Assembly (NCBI GenBank): GCA_902552015.1
Contig: CACDFH010000001.1
Coordinates: 1-64,000, forward strand
Direction: 5' to 3'
Length of the DNA: 64,000 nucleotides
From: an uncultured marine group I thaumarchaeote
GTDB lineage: Archaea; Thermoproteota; Nitrososphaeria; Nitrososphaerales; Nitrosopumilaceae
A program made the position numbers and the translations under genes. Positions within the stretch are counted from its first letter, which is position 1, and each line of letters begins with the position of its first letter. Of the stretch, positions 31,438-41,380 are shown piece by piece. Below the pieces are notes generated by a model that saw only the letters and a program-made list of their open reading frames with translations, searched no databases and was not told where the DNA came from.

Positions 31438-32649
31438 CTATGCGCCTTTGACCATATTGAATAGCTGCCTAACAATCATCTTTGGATGATGTGTTGCAAG
31501 CTTTACCATCTTTGATACTCCAAAATCAGCACGAATGAAATCTAGGAATTCATCTGCTGTTAACTCTTCAATTATGCTTAATTCTTTATCCCATTCGTCG
31601 TCTGTTAATCCTACCCATCTGTTCTGTACTTTTCCAGCAGAATTAATTTTTGATTCAATTGCTCTTTTCCATTCTTTTTCATATGGAACTAATGATGCCT
31701 CTGATGTATCTCCATTTTTTATGGCATCTGCTGCAACTTGACCTGCAACTTCTCCGAATCTAATTGCATATCTTATTCCTTCTAGGACAAGTGGATTTGC
31801 TTGACCTGCAGAATCTCCTACGAGAATTAAATTATCATAAACTGTTTTTCTTGATAATCCATCATTTGGAATCAAGCCATAATGGAACTCTATTTTTTCA
31901 ATACTTCCCAAATCTTTGATAGGTCCCAATTTCTTTTCTAACAACTCGTTTAATCTTACAGTTGGATCTACATCTGAATCAGGTTTTCCAATTCCTACTC
32001 CAATTCTTGCAGTATTTTTTGATGTTGGAAAAATCCATGCATATCCTGCAGGTGAATATTCTTGTCCTACCATTAGCCACCAATTATCATATTCTAATTT
32101 CTCTGTCTTTACCTCAAACTCTGCTCCTGCACCAAACTTTTTCCATTGATTGACATATCCCAATCCTTTGGCAATGACTGAAACAAAACCACTTGCATCT
32201 ATTACCACTTTGGAATTAAACTGAATCTGTTTTCCTTCTGATTTTGCAACAACTCCTACACACTTGCCTGTAGCGTCTTTCAAAACATCTGTGACATTTG
32301 TAGCTGTAAATAACTCACTTCCTGATGTTTTTGCTCTATTTGCTAGAAATCTGTATGTTTTTCTTACATCTAATACTGCAGCCTTTGCAATTTCATCTGA
32401 AATTTTAACAGAATTTTTTGGCGAACAAAACGAAAATTTCCTTATTGGATTATAGCATTCTTCAGGTATTCCAAATTTTTTTATGTCTGAAATCCATGTT
32501 ACGCCGCTGGTCCTGACAGTTTCTGCAATCTCTTTTTCTTTTTCAATTAATGCAACTGTACATCCATTTTTTGCAGCCATATGTGCTGCAGATGAACCTG
32601 CAGGACCTCCTCCAACTACTATTACGTCAAAATTTAATTCTTCCAACAA
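31438..32649 (-). CDS. Geranylgeranyl reductase-family FAD-dependent oxidoreductase
   Basis: DVIVVGGGPAGSSAAHMAAKNG, GVGIGKPD, LVGDSAGQANPLVLEGIRYAIRFG. Confidence 0.88.
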   Translation of the reverse strand: MLEELNFDVIVVGGGPAGSSAAHMAAKNGCTVALIEKEKEIAETVRTSGVTWISDIKKFGIPEECYNPIRKFSFCSPKNSVKISDEIAKAAVLDVRKTYRFLANRAKTSGSELFTATNVTDVLKDATGKCVGVVAKSEGKQIQFNSKVVIDASGFVSVIAKGLGYVNQWKKFGAGAEFEVKTEKLEYDNWWLMVGQEYSPAGYAWIFPTSKNTARIGVGIGKPDSDVDPTVRLNELLEKKLGPIKDLGSIEKIEFHYGLIPNDGLSRKTVYDNLILVGDSAGQANPLVLEGIRYAIRFGEVAGQVAADAIKNGDTSEASLVPYEKEWKRAIESKINSAGKVQNRWVGLTDDEWDKELSIIEELTADEFLDFIRADFGVSKMVKLATHHPKMIVRQLFNMVKGA

Positions 32650-32733
32650 AATTTATTACATTTCTGAATATTATAATCTACACAATCAATTGTTTTCTTA
32701 ACATGTTTATCTTGGTGCAAATTAAGACTAATT

Positions 32734-32865
32734 ATGGCTGATACCGAAGTTATTCCTTTTGTTTTATGGTCTGGGCTTACTGCTGCACTGATGGTGATAA
32801 CCGGATTAGTTTACAAGGCATATCAAAAACGAAAGCCAAGATTGACATCGTCAAATACTGATTGA
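32734..32865 (+). CDS. 43-aa single-pass membrane protein
   Basis: Hand translation MADTEVIPFVLWSGLTAALMVITGLVYKAYQKRKPRLTSSNTD. Confidence 0.6.
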   Translation: MADTEVIPFVLWSGLTAALMVITGLVYKAYQKRKPRLTSSNTD

Positions 32866-32878
32866 AATTTTTAATAAA

Positions 32879-33709
32879 CTATTCAAATAGGATTTTCTTT
32901 TCTTTGTAAAGATTTTTTGGGTCTGGTTCTGATACTGCGGCAATTAGTGCTTTTGTGTATGAATTTTCTGGGCTTGACAGTACTTTTTCAATTGTTCCAA
33001 CCTCCATCACCTTCCCGGAATTTAAAATTAAGATATTATCTGCAAAATGTTTTGCCGTAGCTAGATCATGTGTAATGTATATCATGGAAATGTTATTCTC
33101 TTTTTGAATCTCTTTCATCAATTCTAAAATTTCTGCACGAATTGAAACATCTAACATGGAAACAGGTTCATCGGCAATGATAATTTCTGGCTCAACTACT
33201 ATTGCTCTTGCAATTACTACTCTTTGTCTCTGACCTCCTGACAACATATGTGGATGTTTTTTTGCAATTTCTTCTGCGGGTTCCAGCTTTACTCTTCGTA
33301 ATGTTTCAATTACTCTTTGCCTGCGTTCATCTTTCGTACCTAGATTGTGAATCTCTAATGGCTCGCTAACTATATCTGAAATTGTCATTCTTGGATTTAT
33401 CGAATCATACGGATCTTGGTAAATCATCTGACATTTCATTCTAAATTTTTTTAATTCATCTGAATTATCTTTAATCTCTTTTTCATTATGAAAAATTTTT
33501 CCCGAGTCTGGTTCTATGGCTCTTAAAATTAATTTTGCAATAGTTGATTTTCCAGAGCCTGACTGTCCAGCAATAGCTAAAATTTCTCCATTCTTTAGAG
33601 AGAAATTCACTGCATCTGCTGCAACGACTTCTTTTGAATCTGATGAAAAAAAGTTCTTCTTCTGAAATTTTTTGGTTAGATTTTCAACTTTGAGTATTTC
33701 ATTCATCAT
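32879..33709 (-). CDS. ABC transporter ATP-binding protein, OppF/DppF type
   Basis: AGQSGSGKSTIAKLI, LSGGQRQRVVIARAIVVEPEIIIADEPVSMLDVS; start placed at MMNEIL instead of ORF-track 33751. Confidence 0.92.
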   Translation of the reverse strand: MMNEILKVENLTKKFQKKNFFSSDSKEVVAADAVNFSLKNGEILAIAGQSGSGKSTIAKLILRAIEPDSGKIFHNEKEIKDNSDELKKFRMKCQMIYQDPYDSINPRMTISDIVSEPLEIHNLGTKDERRQRVIETLRRVKLEPAEEIAKKHPHMLSGGQRQRVVIARAIVVEPEIIIADEPVSMLDVSIRAEILELMKEIQKENNISMIYITHDLATAKHFADNILILNSGKVMEVGTIEKVLSSPENSYTKALIAAVSEPDPKNLYKEKKILFE

Positions 33710-33740
33710 TGGTATTATATTCAACTGGGATAAGAAATTT

Positions 33741-34790
33741 ATGCAAAACAAAAATCGGCAAAATATGACGAATAAATCAAAGCAGGAATTACTAGGATAT
33801 CAATCTCATTTAATTCAGGACAACTTGACGTATTTCAAACCAACCAGGACCAGTACTACTGTAACTTTTGCCGAAGAAATTCGCAATACACTTCAAGAAC
33901 CAAATAAATCAATCAGTCCAAAATTTTTCTACGATGAAAACGGTTCAAAAATATTCGATGAAATATGTTCTCTTCCAGAATACTATCCATACAATTCTGA
34001 AACTGAAATTTTGCAAACCATTGAGGAAAAATTACTGCCATACCTTTCAAATGAATATCATTTGGTAGAGCTAGGAAGCGGTTCCTCTGTGAAGACTCGA
34101 CTATTAATTGATGTTTTATTCAAATCACAAAAACATCTCCAATACTTCCCAATAGATATTTCAGAAATTTTAGATCAAAGTGCAAAAAACCTCTGCATGG
34201 ATTACGAGAATCTCACAGTAACTGGAGTTGTTGATACTTATGAAAAAGGTCTTGATTTCATTGAGCATTATGATGACAAACCTAATTTGATTACATTTCT
34301 TGGTTCAAGTTTTGGTAATCTTGATTATGTTGAAGGCATAAAATTTCTTCAAAAGATAAACACACTGATGAAGTCTGACGATTTGTTTTTGATTGGATTG
34401 GATCTAAAAAAGGATCACGAAATACTACACAATGCATATAATGATTCTCAAAATACAACTGCAAAATTCAATCTGAATGTTTTAAAAAGAATTAACAAAG
34501 AACTTGGTGCAGATTTTGATTTGGAAAACTTTGAGCACCATGCCGTTTATGACGAGCAAAAGGGTAGAATCGAAATGTATCTTCGTTCCCTATCAGAACA
34601 ATCCGTCACAATACCAAAATCTGACTTATCCATCACTTTTTCAAAAGATGAGCTAATTCATACTGAAAATTCACACAAATTCTCTACTCTGGAGATAGAA
34701 TCACTCCTAAAGGAATCTAATTTTGAAAAATTAGAAATGTGGTTTGATTCACGAAAATACTTTGCTCTTGTTTTGGCAAAAAAAATCTAG
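33741..34790 (+). CDS. egtD: L-histidine N(alpha)-methyltransferase
   Basis: SPKFFYDENGSKIFDEICSLPEYYPYNSETEIL, ELGSGSSVKTRLLID, FLGSSFGNL; start likely M at 33741 or 33765. Confidence 0.93.
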   Translation: MQNKNRQNMTNKSKQELLGYQSHLIQDNLTYFKPTRTSTTVTFAEEIRNTLQEPNKSISPKFFYDENGSKIFDEICSLPEYYPYNSETEILQTIEEKLLPYLSNEYHLVELGSGSSVKTRLLIDVLFKSQKHLQYFPIDISEILDQSAKNLCMDYENLTVTGVVDTYEKGLDFIEHYDDKPNLITFLGSSFGNLDYVEGIKFLQKINTLMKSDDLFLIGLDLKKDHEILHNAYNDSQNTTAKFNLNVLKRINKELGADFDLENFEHHAVYDEQKGRIEMYLRSLSEQSVTIPKSDLSITFSKDELIHTENSHKFSTLEIESLLKESNFEKLEMWFDSRKYFALVLAKKI

Positions 34791-36088
34791 ATGTTCTCAA
34801 CACATCTGAATCCTGAAATTAACCATCTCTCATCTAATCTGAAAAAATTTCTATAAGATCCTCTGATTGATTTTGATGGTGTTCCAAATGATCCTCCGCG
34901 TAGCACTTTCTGATTTGTAAACCACTTGTCATTGTATTCGTCAAATCCACTTTTGAAACCTGGATATCCCATAAACTCTGAGGATGTCCATTCCCAAACA
35001 TCTCCTATCATTTGATAACATCCGTAACTACTTTTTCCATCTTCGTATGCTCCCACATTACTGCAATTCCAAATATTTGACTCTAACAGATTTGCATGTG
35101 ACTCTGTTGGTTTTTCATTTCCCCATGGAAAAATTGTTTTAATCTCTTTTTCATCATTCCAAAGCGCAGCTTTTTCCCATTCTGCCTCTGTTGGCAATCT
35201 TTTGTTTGCCCATTTACAGTATGCTGCTGCTTCATAGTAGCTAACATGGCAAACAGGCTCGTCGGGATTGATTTTCCTCTTTCCTGCAAAGTCTCTTGTA
35301 ATCCATTCGTCTGCTTCTTTTTCCCAATACATTGGGGCATTCCATTCGTTTTTCTTGACTGCATCCCAGCCATCTGAAAGCCAAAATGAATAATCGTCAT
35401 ATCCGCCGTCTTGCATGAATTCTAAATATTCGCCGTTACTTGTCAAAACGTTATCAATTTGAAAATCGTTTAGGTATGTTTTGTGTTCTGGAAGTTCTAT
35501 ATCATAACAGTAGTCCTTTCCGGAATATCCTAGATTGTATAATCCTCCGTTTATCTTGATGCTTTTCTTTTCTTTGTGTGATGAAACTGGTGATTGATTA
35601 ATTTTTGTTGGTCTGTATTGATCTCCTAACAAATGTTGTAAATCATAAACTAAAAGTTCCTGATGCTGACATTCGTGATGTATTGCCATTGTGAAAAGAT
35701 ATGCAGTTTCTTTTTCTAGCGGTCTGCTAATCACTTCTCTTACTCTGTTAGTTATGACATCAAAATATTGTAAAATTTCATCTACTGTTGGTCTTGACAT
35801 TACTCCGCGTTTTGATTTATCGTGTGGCTTTCCAAACTGATTGTAGTATGAATTCAGATATTCAGAAAGCTCATCTGAATAAAACTGATAATTCTTTTGT
35901 GTTTTACTTAGAACTATTTCATTTAGCCAACTTACATGTCCTATGTGCCATTTAGGCGGACTCATAAAAACTGCAGTTTGTACTCCAAAATCGTCTCTTT
36001 CTAAATTTTTTACTAACTGTAATGTGGTATTTCTTGTCTCATTAAATGAGTCCAAAAGAAGATTTGGAGATGGCTCTTCAAGCGTCAT
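34787..36088 (-). CDS. egtB: Ergothioneine biosynthesis sulfoxide synthase EgtB-like
   Basis: DinB-like HIGHVSW..HHECQHQELL plus FGE-sulfatase domain (CHVSYYEAAAYCKWANKRLPTEAEWEKA, GDVWEWTSSEF, VLRGGSF). Confidence 0.93.
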   Translation of the reverse strand: MTLEEPSPNLLLDSFNETRNTTLQLVKNLERDDFGVQTAVFMSPPKWHIGHVSWLNEIVLSKTQKNYQFYSDELSEYLNSYYNQFGKPHDKSKRGVMSRPTVDEILQYFDVITNRVREVISRPLEKETAYLFTMAIHHECQHQELLVYDLQHLLGDQYRPTKINQSPVSSHKEKKSIKINGGLYNLGYSGKDYCYDIELPEHKTYLNDFQIDNVLTSNGEYLEFMQDGGYDDYSFWLSDGWDAVKKNEWNAPMYWEKEADEWITRDFAGKRKINPDEPVCHVSYYEAAAYCKWANKRLPTEAEWEKAALWNDEKEIKTIFPWGNEKPTESHANLLESNIWNCSNVGAYEDGKSSYGCYQMIGDVWEWTSSEFMGYPGFKSGFDEYNDKWFTNQKVLRGGSFGTPSKSIRGSYRNFFRLDERWLISGFRCVENI

Positions 36089-36127
36089 GTAATTGTTAAA
36101 ATTTTTTGAATATATTTGGTTTTATGA

Positions 36128-36616
36128 TTATTCTTTCATTACGCAACACGAAGCTTTGTTGATGTTACGCATTGCCCACCAAATTGAAAATGTCAACGCT
36201 CCTATTGATATGAATTTTAATTCCAATCCTTGCAATGGAAATATTGCTAATCCTCCAACTATTCCTAGTACTGCAGTTAGTGATGTTGTACAAGCAGGGC
36301 ATCCTGGTGTAAATGCTGTTAGTGCTCCGCCAAATATTGCACCTGCGCCACTCTTTACGTTTTTGTCTCTTTGTGTTTTGATGTTGTACGCTACTAATGC
36401 AATGTTAATTCCTGCTAGAATTGCAACAACTGCTGTTAATGTGATGGATGCTGCCATGTACATAGGCAATAATTCAATTTCTGTTGCCATGTGTTCTAAT
36501 CCCATTTCTAATGTTAAGAAATAATATAATGTTCCAAGACTTATTCCTGAAATAACGCCAATCATGCCAAACTTTCTTTGTCTCAAAATATCCTTGATTG
36601 TTAATTTTAGCATCAT
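36128..36616 (-). CDS. Hypothetical membrane protein
   Basis: 162 aa; several TM segments; GGALTAFTPGCPACTTSLTAVLG. Confidence 0.7.
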   Translation of the reverse strand: MMLKLTIKDILRQRKFGMIGVISGISLGTLYYFLTLEMGLEHMATEIELLPMYMAASITLTAVVAILAGINIALVAYNIKTQRDKNVKSGAGAIFGGALTAFTPGCPACTTSLTAVLGIVGGLAIFPLQGLELKFISIGALTFSIWWAMRNINKASCCVMKE

Positions 36617-36735
36617 ATGTTATTGTCATAATTTATGACTAAATAATATTGATATTGTTTTCTTTCATAAAATTGAATTTTCAAAATAGTACAACGATAG
36701 ATCCATTGTGATCATTATTATATTCAAAACTCAGA

Positions 36736-37764
36736 ATGAGAGTGAAACTTATGACTGTAGAATCATCATATCACTCTGCAAATCCTGAAATTCAAACATT
36801 AACTGAACAATCAAAAACATACGCTAAACAAATAATGACAATTGTAGATGAAGTTCAGAAAGTTATTGTCGGCCAAGAAGAAGTAATTAAAAAATTAGTA
36901 ATTGCAATGATGGCAGACGGACACGTTCTCTTAGAAGGTGTTCCTGGCTTGGCTAAAACCAAAATGGTTGATACATTATCAAAAACTCTTGGTGCAAACT
37001 TTTGTAGAATACAGTTTACTCCTGATTTACTTCCTGCCGATATTACCGGAACAAAAATTTATGACAACAAAAATGAAAAATTTGTTACAGAAAAAGGACC
37101 TGTATTTAGTAATCTCATATTAGCTGATGAAATTAATCGTGCACCACCTAAAGTCCAATCTGCATTACTTGAAGCAATGCAAGAAAGACAAGTAAGTATT
37201 CACGGCGATACATTTGAAATTGAAAAACCATTTCTAGTTCTTGCAACACAAAACCCAATTGAAAGTGAAGGTACCTATAGACTACCTGAAGCTCAAATTG
37301 ATAGATTTGCATTAAAACTGATAATTAACTATCCATCAAAAGACCATGAAAAATTAATCATACAAAGAAATACTCAGGAAAACAAACCTACTGCTAAAAA
37401 CATAGTATCAAAAGATGTAGTTCTCGAAATACAAAAATTTGTTCAAAAAATTTATGCTGATGAAAAAATTGAGGAATATGTTTCTGCAATAGTTGATGCA
37501 ACTAGAAATCCAAAAAATTATGACCTTGAACTAGAAGATATGATAGAATTTGGCGCCTCACCTCGTGCATCTATCTGGTTAATTCTTGCAGCAAAAGCAC
37601 ATGCATTACTTGCAGGACGGGGTTTTGTTATTCCTGATGACATTAAATCTGTAGCACATGACGTTTTGCGACACAGAATAATACTTACATTTGAAGCAGA
37701 AGCCGAAGGCAACACCTCTGATGCTATAATTGATAAAATATTAGAAAAAGTTCGAGCGCCGTAG
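36736..37764 (+). CDS. MoxR-family AAA+ ATPase
   Basis: LLEGVPGLAKTKMVDTLSKTLG, ADEINRAPPKVQSALLEAMQERQV, LATQNPIESEGTYRLPEAQIDRF. Confidence 0.96.
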   Translation: MRVKLMTVESSYHSANPEIQTLTEQSKTYAKQIMTIVDEVQKVIVGQEEVIKKLVIAMMADGHVLLEGVPGLAKTKMVDTLSKTLGANFCRIQFTPDLLPADITGTKIYDNKNEKFVTEKGPVFSNLILADEINRAPPKVQSALLEAMQERQVSIHGDTFEIEKPFLVLATQNPIESEGTYRLPEAQIDRFALKLIINYPSKDHEKLIIQRNTQENKPTAKNIVSKDVVLEIQKFVQKIYADEKIEEYVSAIVDATRNPKNYDLELEDMIEFGASPRASIWLILAAKAHALLAGRGFVIPDDIKSVAHDVLRHRIILTFEAEAEGNTSDAIIDKILEKVRAP

Positions 37765-37771
37765 AAATCAA

Positions 37772-38644
37772 TTGTCTGAAATTAAAGATCTTCTAAAACG
37801 CATTCGGGAATTAGAAATCAAAACTAAGGGATTAGTGGATGGTATGATGGCAGGTAGCTACAAATCAAAAATACGTGGACGAGGAATTGAATTTTCTGAG
37901 GTAAGAGAGTACGTTTTAGGAGATGATGTGCGCCATATTGACTGGAATGTTACTGCACGCACTAACAAATTACACGTAAAAGAGTTCGTTGAAGAGCGTG
38001 ACTTGCGTGTATACGTGATGTTTGATTATTCTGCAAGTAATGAATTTGGATTCATGAAAAGTAAAAAATCAATAGGTCATGAAGTTGCAGCATCAATTAT
38101 TTTTTCAGCAATGAAAAATAATGATAATGTTGGACTAGGAATATTTACTGACAAACTTGAACACTTTGTTCCCGCAAGAAAAGGAAGAAAACACAGCTTA
38201 TCTTTACTTCGAACATTGTTAGCATACAAACCAAAAAGTGCAAAAACTGATATCGAATCTTCACTTTTACAGTTACATCACATTTTAGGCCAACATAGTG
38301 TAGTGTTCATAATATCTGATTACATATCTCCAAACTTTTTACGTCCATTAAAATTTCTCAAAAATCGTCATGATGTAATTCTGGTAAATCTTTCTGACAT
38401 ACGTGAATCTGAACTCCCTGATATTGGGTATACTATGTTAGAAGATATTGAATCTGGAGAACAATTAATGGTTAACACTTCTGATGAGTCATTTAGAAAT
38501 GCATTTACAAAAAACTCCCTTGAAAACCATGAAAAAATCAAAAATGACATTACAAAATTAAAAGTAGAGATGGTGAATGTTTCAGAACAAGTTCCTTTTG
38601 ACACTGCACTAAGACAATTCTTCAACCAACGTACGAGGCGCTAA
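37772..38644 (+). CDS. DUF58-domain protein
   Basis: TTG start; GRGIEFSEVREYVLGDDVRHIDWNVTART. Confidence 0.94.
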   Translation: MSEIKDLLKRIRELEIKTKGLVDGMMAGSYKSKIRGRGIEFSEVREYVLGDDVRHIDWNVTARTNKLHVKEFVEERDLRVYVMFDYSASNEFGFMKSKKSIGHEVAASIIFSAMKNNDNVGLGIFTDKLEHFVPARKGRKHSLSLLRTLLAYKPKSAKTDIESSLLQLHHILGQHSVVFIISDYISPNFLRPLKFLKNRHDVILVNLSDIRESELPDIGYTMLEDIESGEQLMVNTSDESFRNAFTKNSLENHEKIKNDITKLKVEMVNVSEQVPFDTALRQFFNQRTRR

Positions 38645-38647
38645 ATC

Positions 38648-39598
38648 ATGGAATATGAATTTGGATATTGGTATGTTTTACTTGCACTTTTTGTATTGCC
38701 TGGATTTTATTTCTTGTATAGATTTTATACCAAAACAAAAAAATCTAATTCATTAAAGTTCAGCAATCTAGAACTTGTAAAAAAATCCGCTTCATCACAA
38801 TCTCAATTAAGAAAACATCTTCCATTCATTTTGATATTGGTAGCTGTAAGTTTGATAATTATTGGACTTGCAGACCCCAGAATTCCTCTTGAAAACATCA
38901 AAGAAGGCGTAAATGTGGTCCTAGTTCTTGATGGATCTGGAAGTATGGCTGCGACAGATTATCCGCCAACAAGACTGGAATCTGCAAAAGATGCTGCTGA
39001 AATATTGATAGAAAATCTTGAACCAAATGATCATACTGGCATTATTTTGTTTGAATCTGGCGCCACAACCGTCTCATATCTTACTCCCTTCAAAGACAAA
39101 ACAATTGATGATTTGAATGCAATAAAACAAAGAGATGGCGCAACCGCAATTGGAGACGGTCTTGTATTAGGCGTGGATATGGCAAATTCCATTCCTAACA
39201 AGAAAAAGGTTGTAATTTTGTTAAGTGATGGTGATCATAACGCAGGTGTTGTAACACCAAATGAGGCGGTTCAGTATGCAATTCAGAAAAAAATTCAAAT
39301 TCATACAATTGGTATGGGCTCTGAAGAACCAGTACTTTTAGGAACTAACATTTATGGAAATCCCTTGTATGCAGAATTAAACGAAAAGGAATTAATCGCT
39401 ATAGCAACTGCAGCAAATGGAAAATATTACAAATCAGTTGACAACAATAGTCTGAATGAAATTTTTGAACAAATAACTGACGATATTGACAGAGAACTTG
39501 AACAAGTAAGTATCAAAGATTGGTTCTTTATTGCAGCTGTAGTCGTATTAGCTGCCAATCTTTACATTGTATACGGCAAATATAGAATAGTGATCTAA
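38648..39598 (+). CDS. VWA-domain (BatA-like) membrane protein
   Basis: MIDAS-like VVLVLDGSGSMAATDYPPTRL, flanking TMs. Confidence 0.93.
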   Translation: MEYEFGYWYVLLALFVLPGFYFLYRFYTKTKKSNSLKFSNLELVKKSASSQSQLRKHLPFILILVAVSLIIIGLADPRIPLENIKEGVNVVLVLDGSGSMAATDYPPTRLESAKDAAEILIENLEPNDHTGIILFESGATTVSYLTPFKDKTIDDLNAIKQRDGATAIGDGLVLGVDMANSIPNKKKVVILLSDGDHNAGVVTPNEAVQYAIQKKIQIHTIGMGSEEPVLLGTNIYGNPLYAELNEKELIAIATAANGKYYKSVDNNSLNEIFEQITDDIDRELEQVSIKDWFFIAAVVVLAANLYIVYGKYRIVI

Positions 39599-41113
39599 CT
39601 GAAAACGATTTTCTTTATTTTCTTATTCCTAGGGGTAATTCCATTATTTGGAATATCTGCATTTGGAGGTGGAGGGTTTGGGGCTCCTCAACCCTCGCAG
39701 ATACTATCCATCAATTCAGGTTTTATCATTCAAGAGATGGATGAAAATGGAAATACAGTTTTCATGCAACATATCCTGGCAAATGATTATGGAATTCCTA
39801 TGGATATCACAGTATCCAGTTACCAAAGTGCAGATTTTCAAAAAATTGATCAAGTATGTGAGCCACAAAAATTATTCACAAATCATATTCTTGTCATTCC
39901 ATACCAACCTGTTCCACTTTCAGAATTAGGAAGATATGTAATGCTTCCTGCATTGGCAGAGTTTCAACACCCTGATACTTCTGAAGAATTAGAAATCTAT
40001 CTGAAAAAGTATAATCTCTTACTTGATGATGGAGTAAATGCTGGTTTTACACAATCAGTTGATTTCTCATGTGATGATGTTTACGTTACAATGAATCCTA
40101 GATATGAACACGCATTTGATGATTCACTTGGAATGCAGAGTCAATCCGACTCATCTTCTCAACAATCTGGTGGTCAACAAGGCGGACAACAAGGAGGCCA
40201 GCAAGGAGGACAACAAGGAACCCAGCAGGGAGCCCAACAGAATGGACAACAGGGAGGCCCGCAATCAGGCACAAATTTGACTCCACAAGAGCAAGAACTT
40301 TTGCAACAAGCCGATGAATTACTTCGAGAATACCAAATGGCAGCTGAATTGCAAAACGCTCCTCTAAATCCCGCTGAGCGTCCTTATTTGGTAGAGCAAA
40401 ATACTGAACAGTTTAGAGATGAAATTATAGAGCAAATGCAGCTTCAAGAACAATTAATGCAGCAACTGCAACAAAATCCTGAATTTCAAAACTTTGATGA
40501 ACAATTATCTAATGAAGGTTTGATACAACAACCATCTTCTCTTGATGTATCTGATGATGAAACATCATTATCTGTTCCATATGAAAACGAAGAACTGTCT
40601 GCAACAATATCTGCTAACTTTCAAAATGGTCAAATAACAAACGTATCTCTTGAACGTCCATCTGGAGAAATGGAAACTACACTATTATGGATAATTCCTC
40701 TAGTTATCGGAATCATTGCAGCTGCAATACTGATATCTAAAAGATTTACAACAAAGGAAAGAATTGTACAAACTCCAATTATAGTGAAAAATGATAGTTA
40801 CACTATAAGCTATGTTGATTTGACACACGAAATGTTACGTGAAGCACAGCACTTGTATGATGAGGATCTTTTCAAAGATGCACACGAAAAACTATCGCAA
40901 GCAATAAGATTCTATTACTCAAATCGCTTTTCTACAGGAACAGAACTTACAAACATGGATGCATTACAATTACTAAGAAAAGAAAACATTCCTGAATTTG
41001 ATTCCATATTGGATTCTCTTGGAATGTGTGAAATGATTGAATTTGCAAAAAATCCTACAGAAAGGAAAAAATTCATTTCCGCAATAGAAAATTTTTCACA
41101 AATAATTAAATAA
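39599..41113 (+). CDS. Signal-peptide protein with Gln/Gly-rich linker, TM and DUF4129-like C-terminus
   Basis: ORF track starts at 39737 but the frame is open from CTG at 39599 giving LKTIFFIFLFLGVIPLFGISAFGGGG (signal peptide). Confidence 0.75.
   Translation: MKTIFFIFLFLGVIPLFGISAFGGGGFGAPQPSQILSINSGFIIQEMDENGNTVFMQHILANDYGIPMDITVSSYQSADFQKIDQVCEPQKLFTNHILVIPYQPVPLSELGRYVMLPALAEFQHPDTSEELEIYLKKYNLLLDDGVNAGFTQSVDFSCDDVYVTMNPRYEHAFDDSLGMQSQSDSSSQQSGGQQGGQQGGQQGGQQGTQQGAQQNGQQGGPQSGTNLTPQEQELLQQADELLREYQMAAELQNAPLNPAERPYLVEQNTEQFRDEIIEQMQLQEQLMQQLQQNPEFQNFDEQLSNEGLIQQPSSLDVSDDETSLSVPYENEELSATISANFQNGQITNVSLERPSGEMETTLLWIIPLVIGIIAAAILISKRFTTKERIVQTPIIVKNDSYTISYVDLTHEMLREAQHLYDEDLFKDAHEKLSQAIRFYYSNRFSTGTELTNMDALQLLRKENIPEFDSILDSLGMCEMIEFAKNPTERKKFISAIENFSQIIK
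40171..40264 (+). repeat. Low-complexity GGQQ-encoding repeat
   Basis: Tandem GGxCAACAAGG units encoding GGQQGGQQGGQQGGQQGTQQGAQQNGQQGG. Confidence 0.85.
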
Positions 41114-41128
41114 TTTCAAAACCTGTGA

Positions 41129-41305
41129 TTAGATTTCTTTTATGAGCGTCTTGATGTTTGCCACATTTTCAGGTGTAAGTTCGATTTCTTTGTGTTCTGC
41201 TTTTACATGTTCTTCAATTTTCACCATCAATTCATCTTCTGTTGGTGCGTTAGCAGACCATCCGCAATCTTTTCCTGCATCATGACAGCTGATACTTTTT
41301 GCCAT
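41129..41305 (-). CDS. DUF1059-like small protein (58 aa)
   Basis: Hand translation MAKSISCHDAGKDCGWSANAPTEDELMVKIEEHVKAEHKEIELTPENVANIKTLIKEI; absent from ORF track. Confidence 0.88.
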   Translation of the reverse strand: MAKSISCHDAGKDCGWSANAPTEDELMVKIEEHVKAEHKEIELTPENVANIKTLIKEI

Positions 41306-41380
41306 GTTTGCTGATTCTTATTAAGAAACATAAAAATTTTAATCCAAAGTTATTAACTTTTTACACATTTATTAATAATA

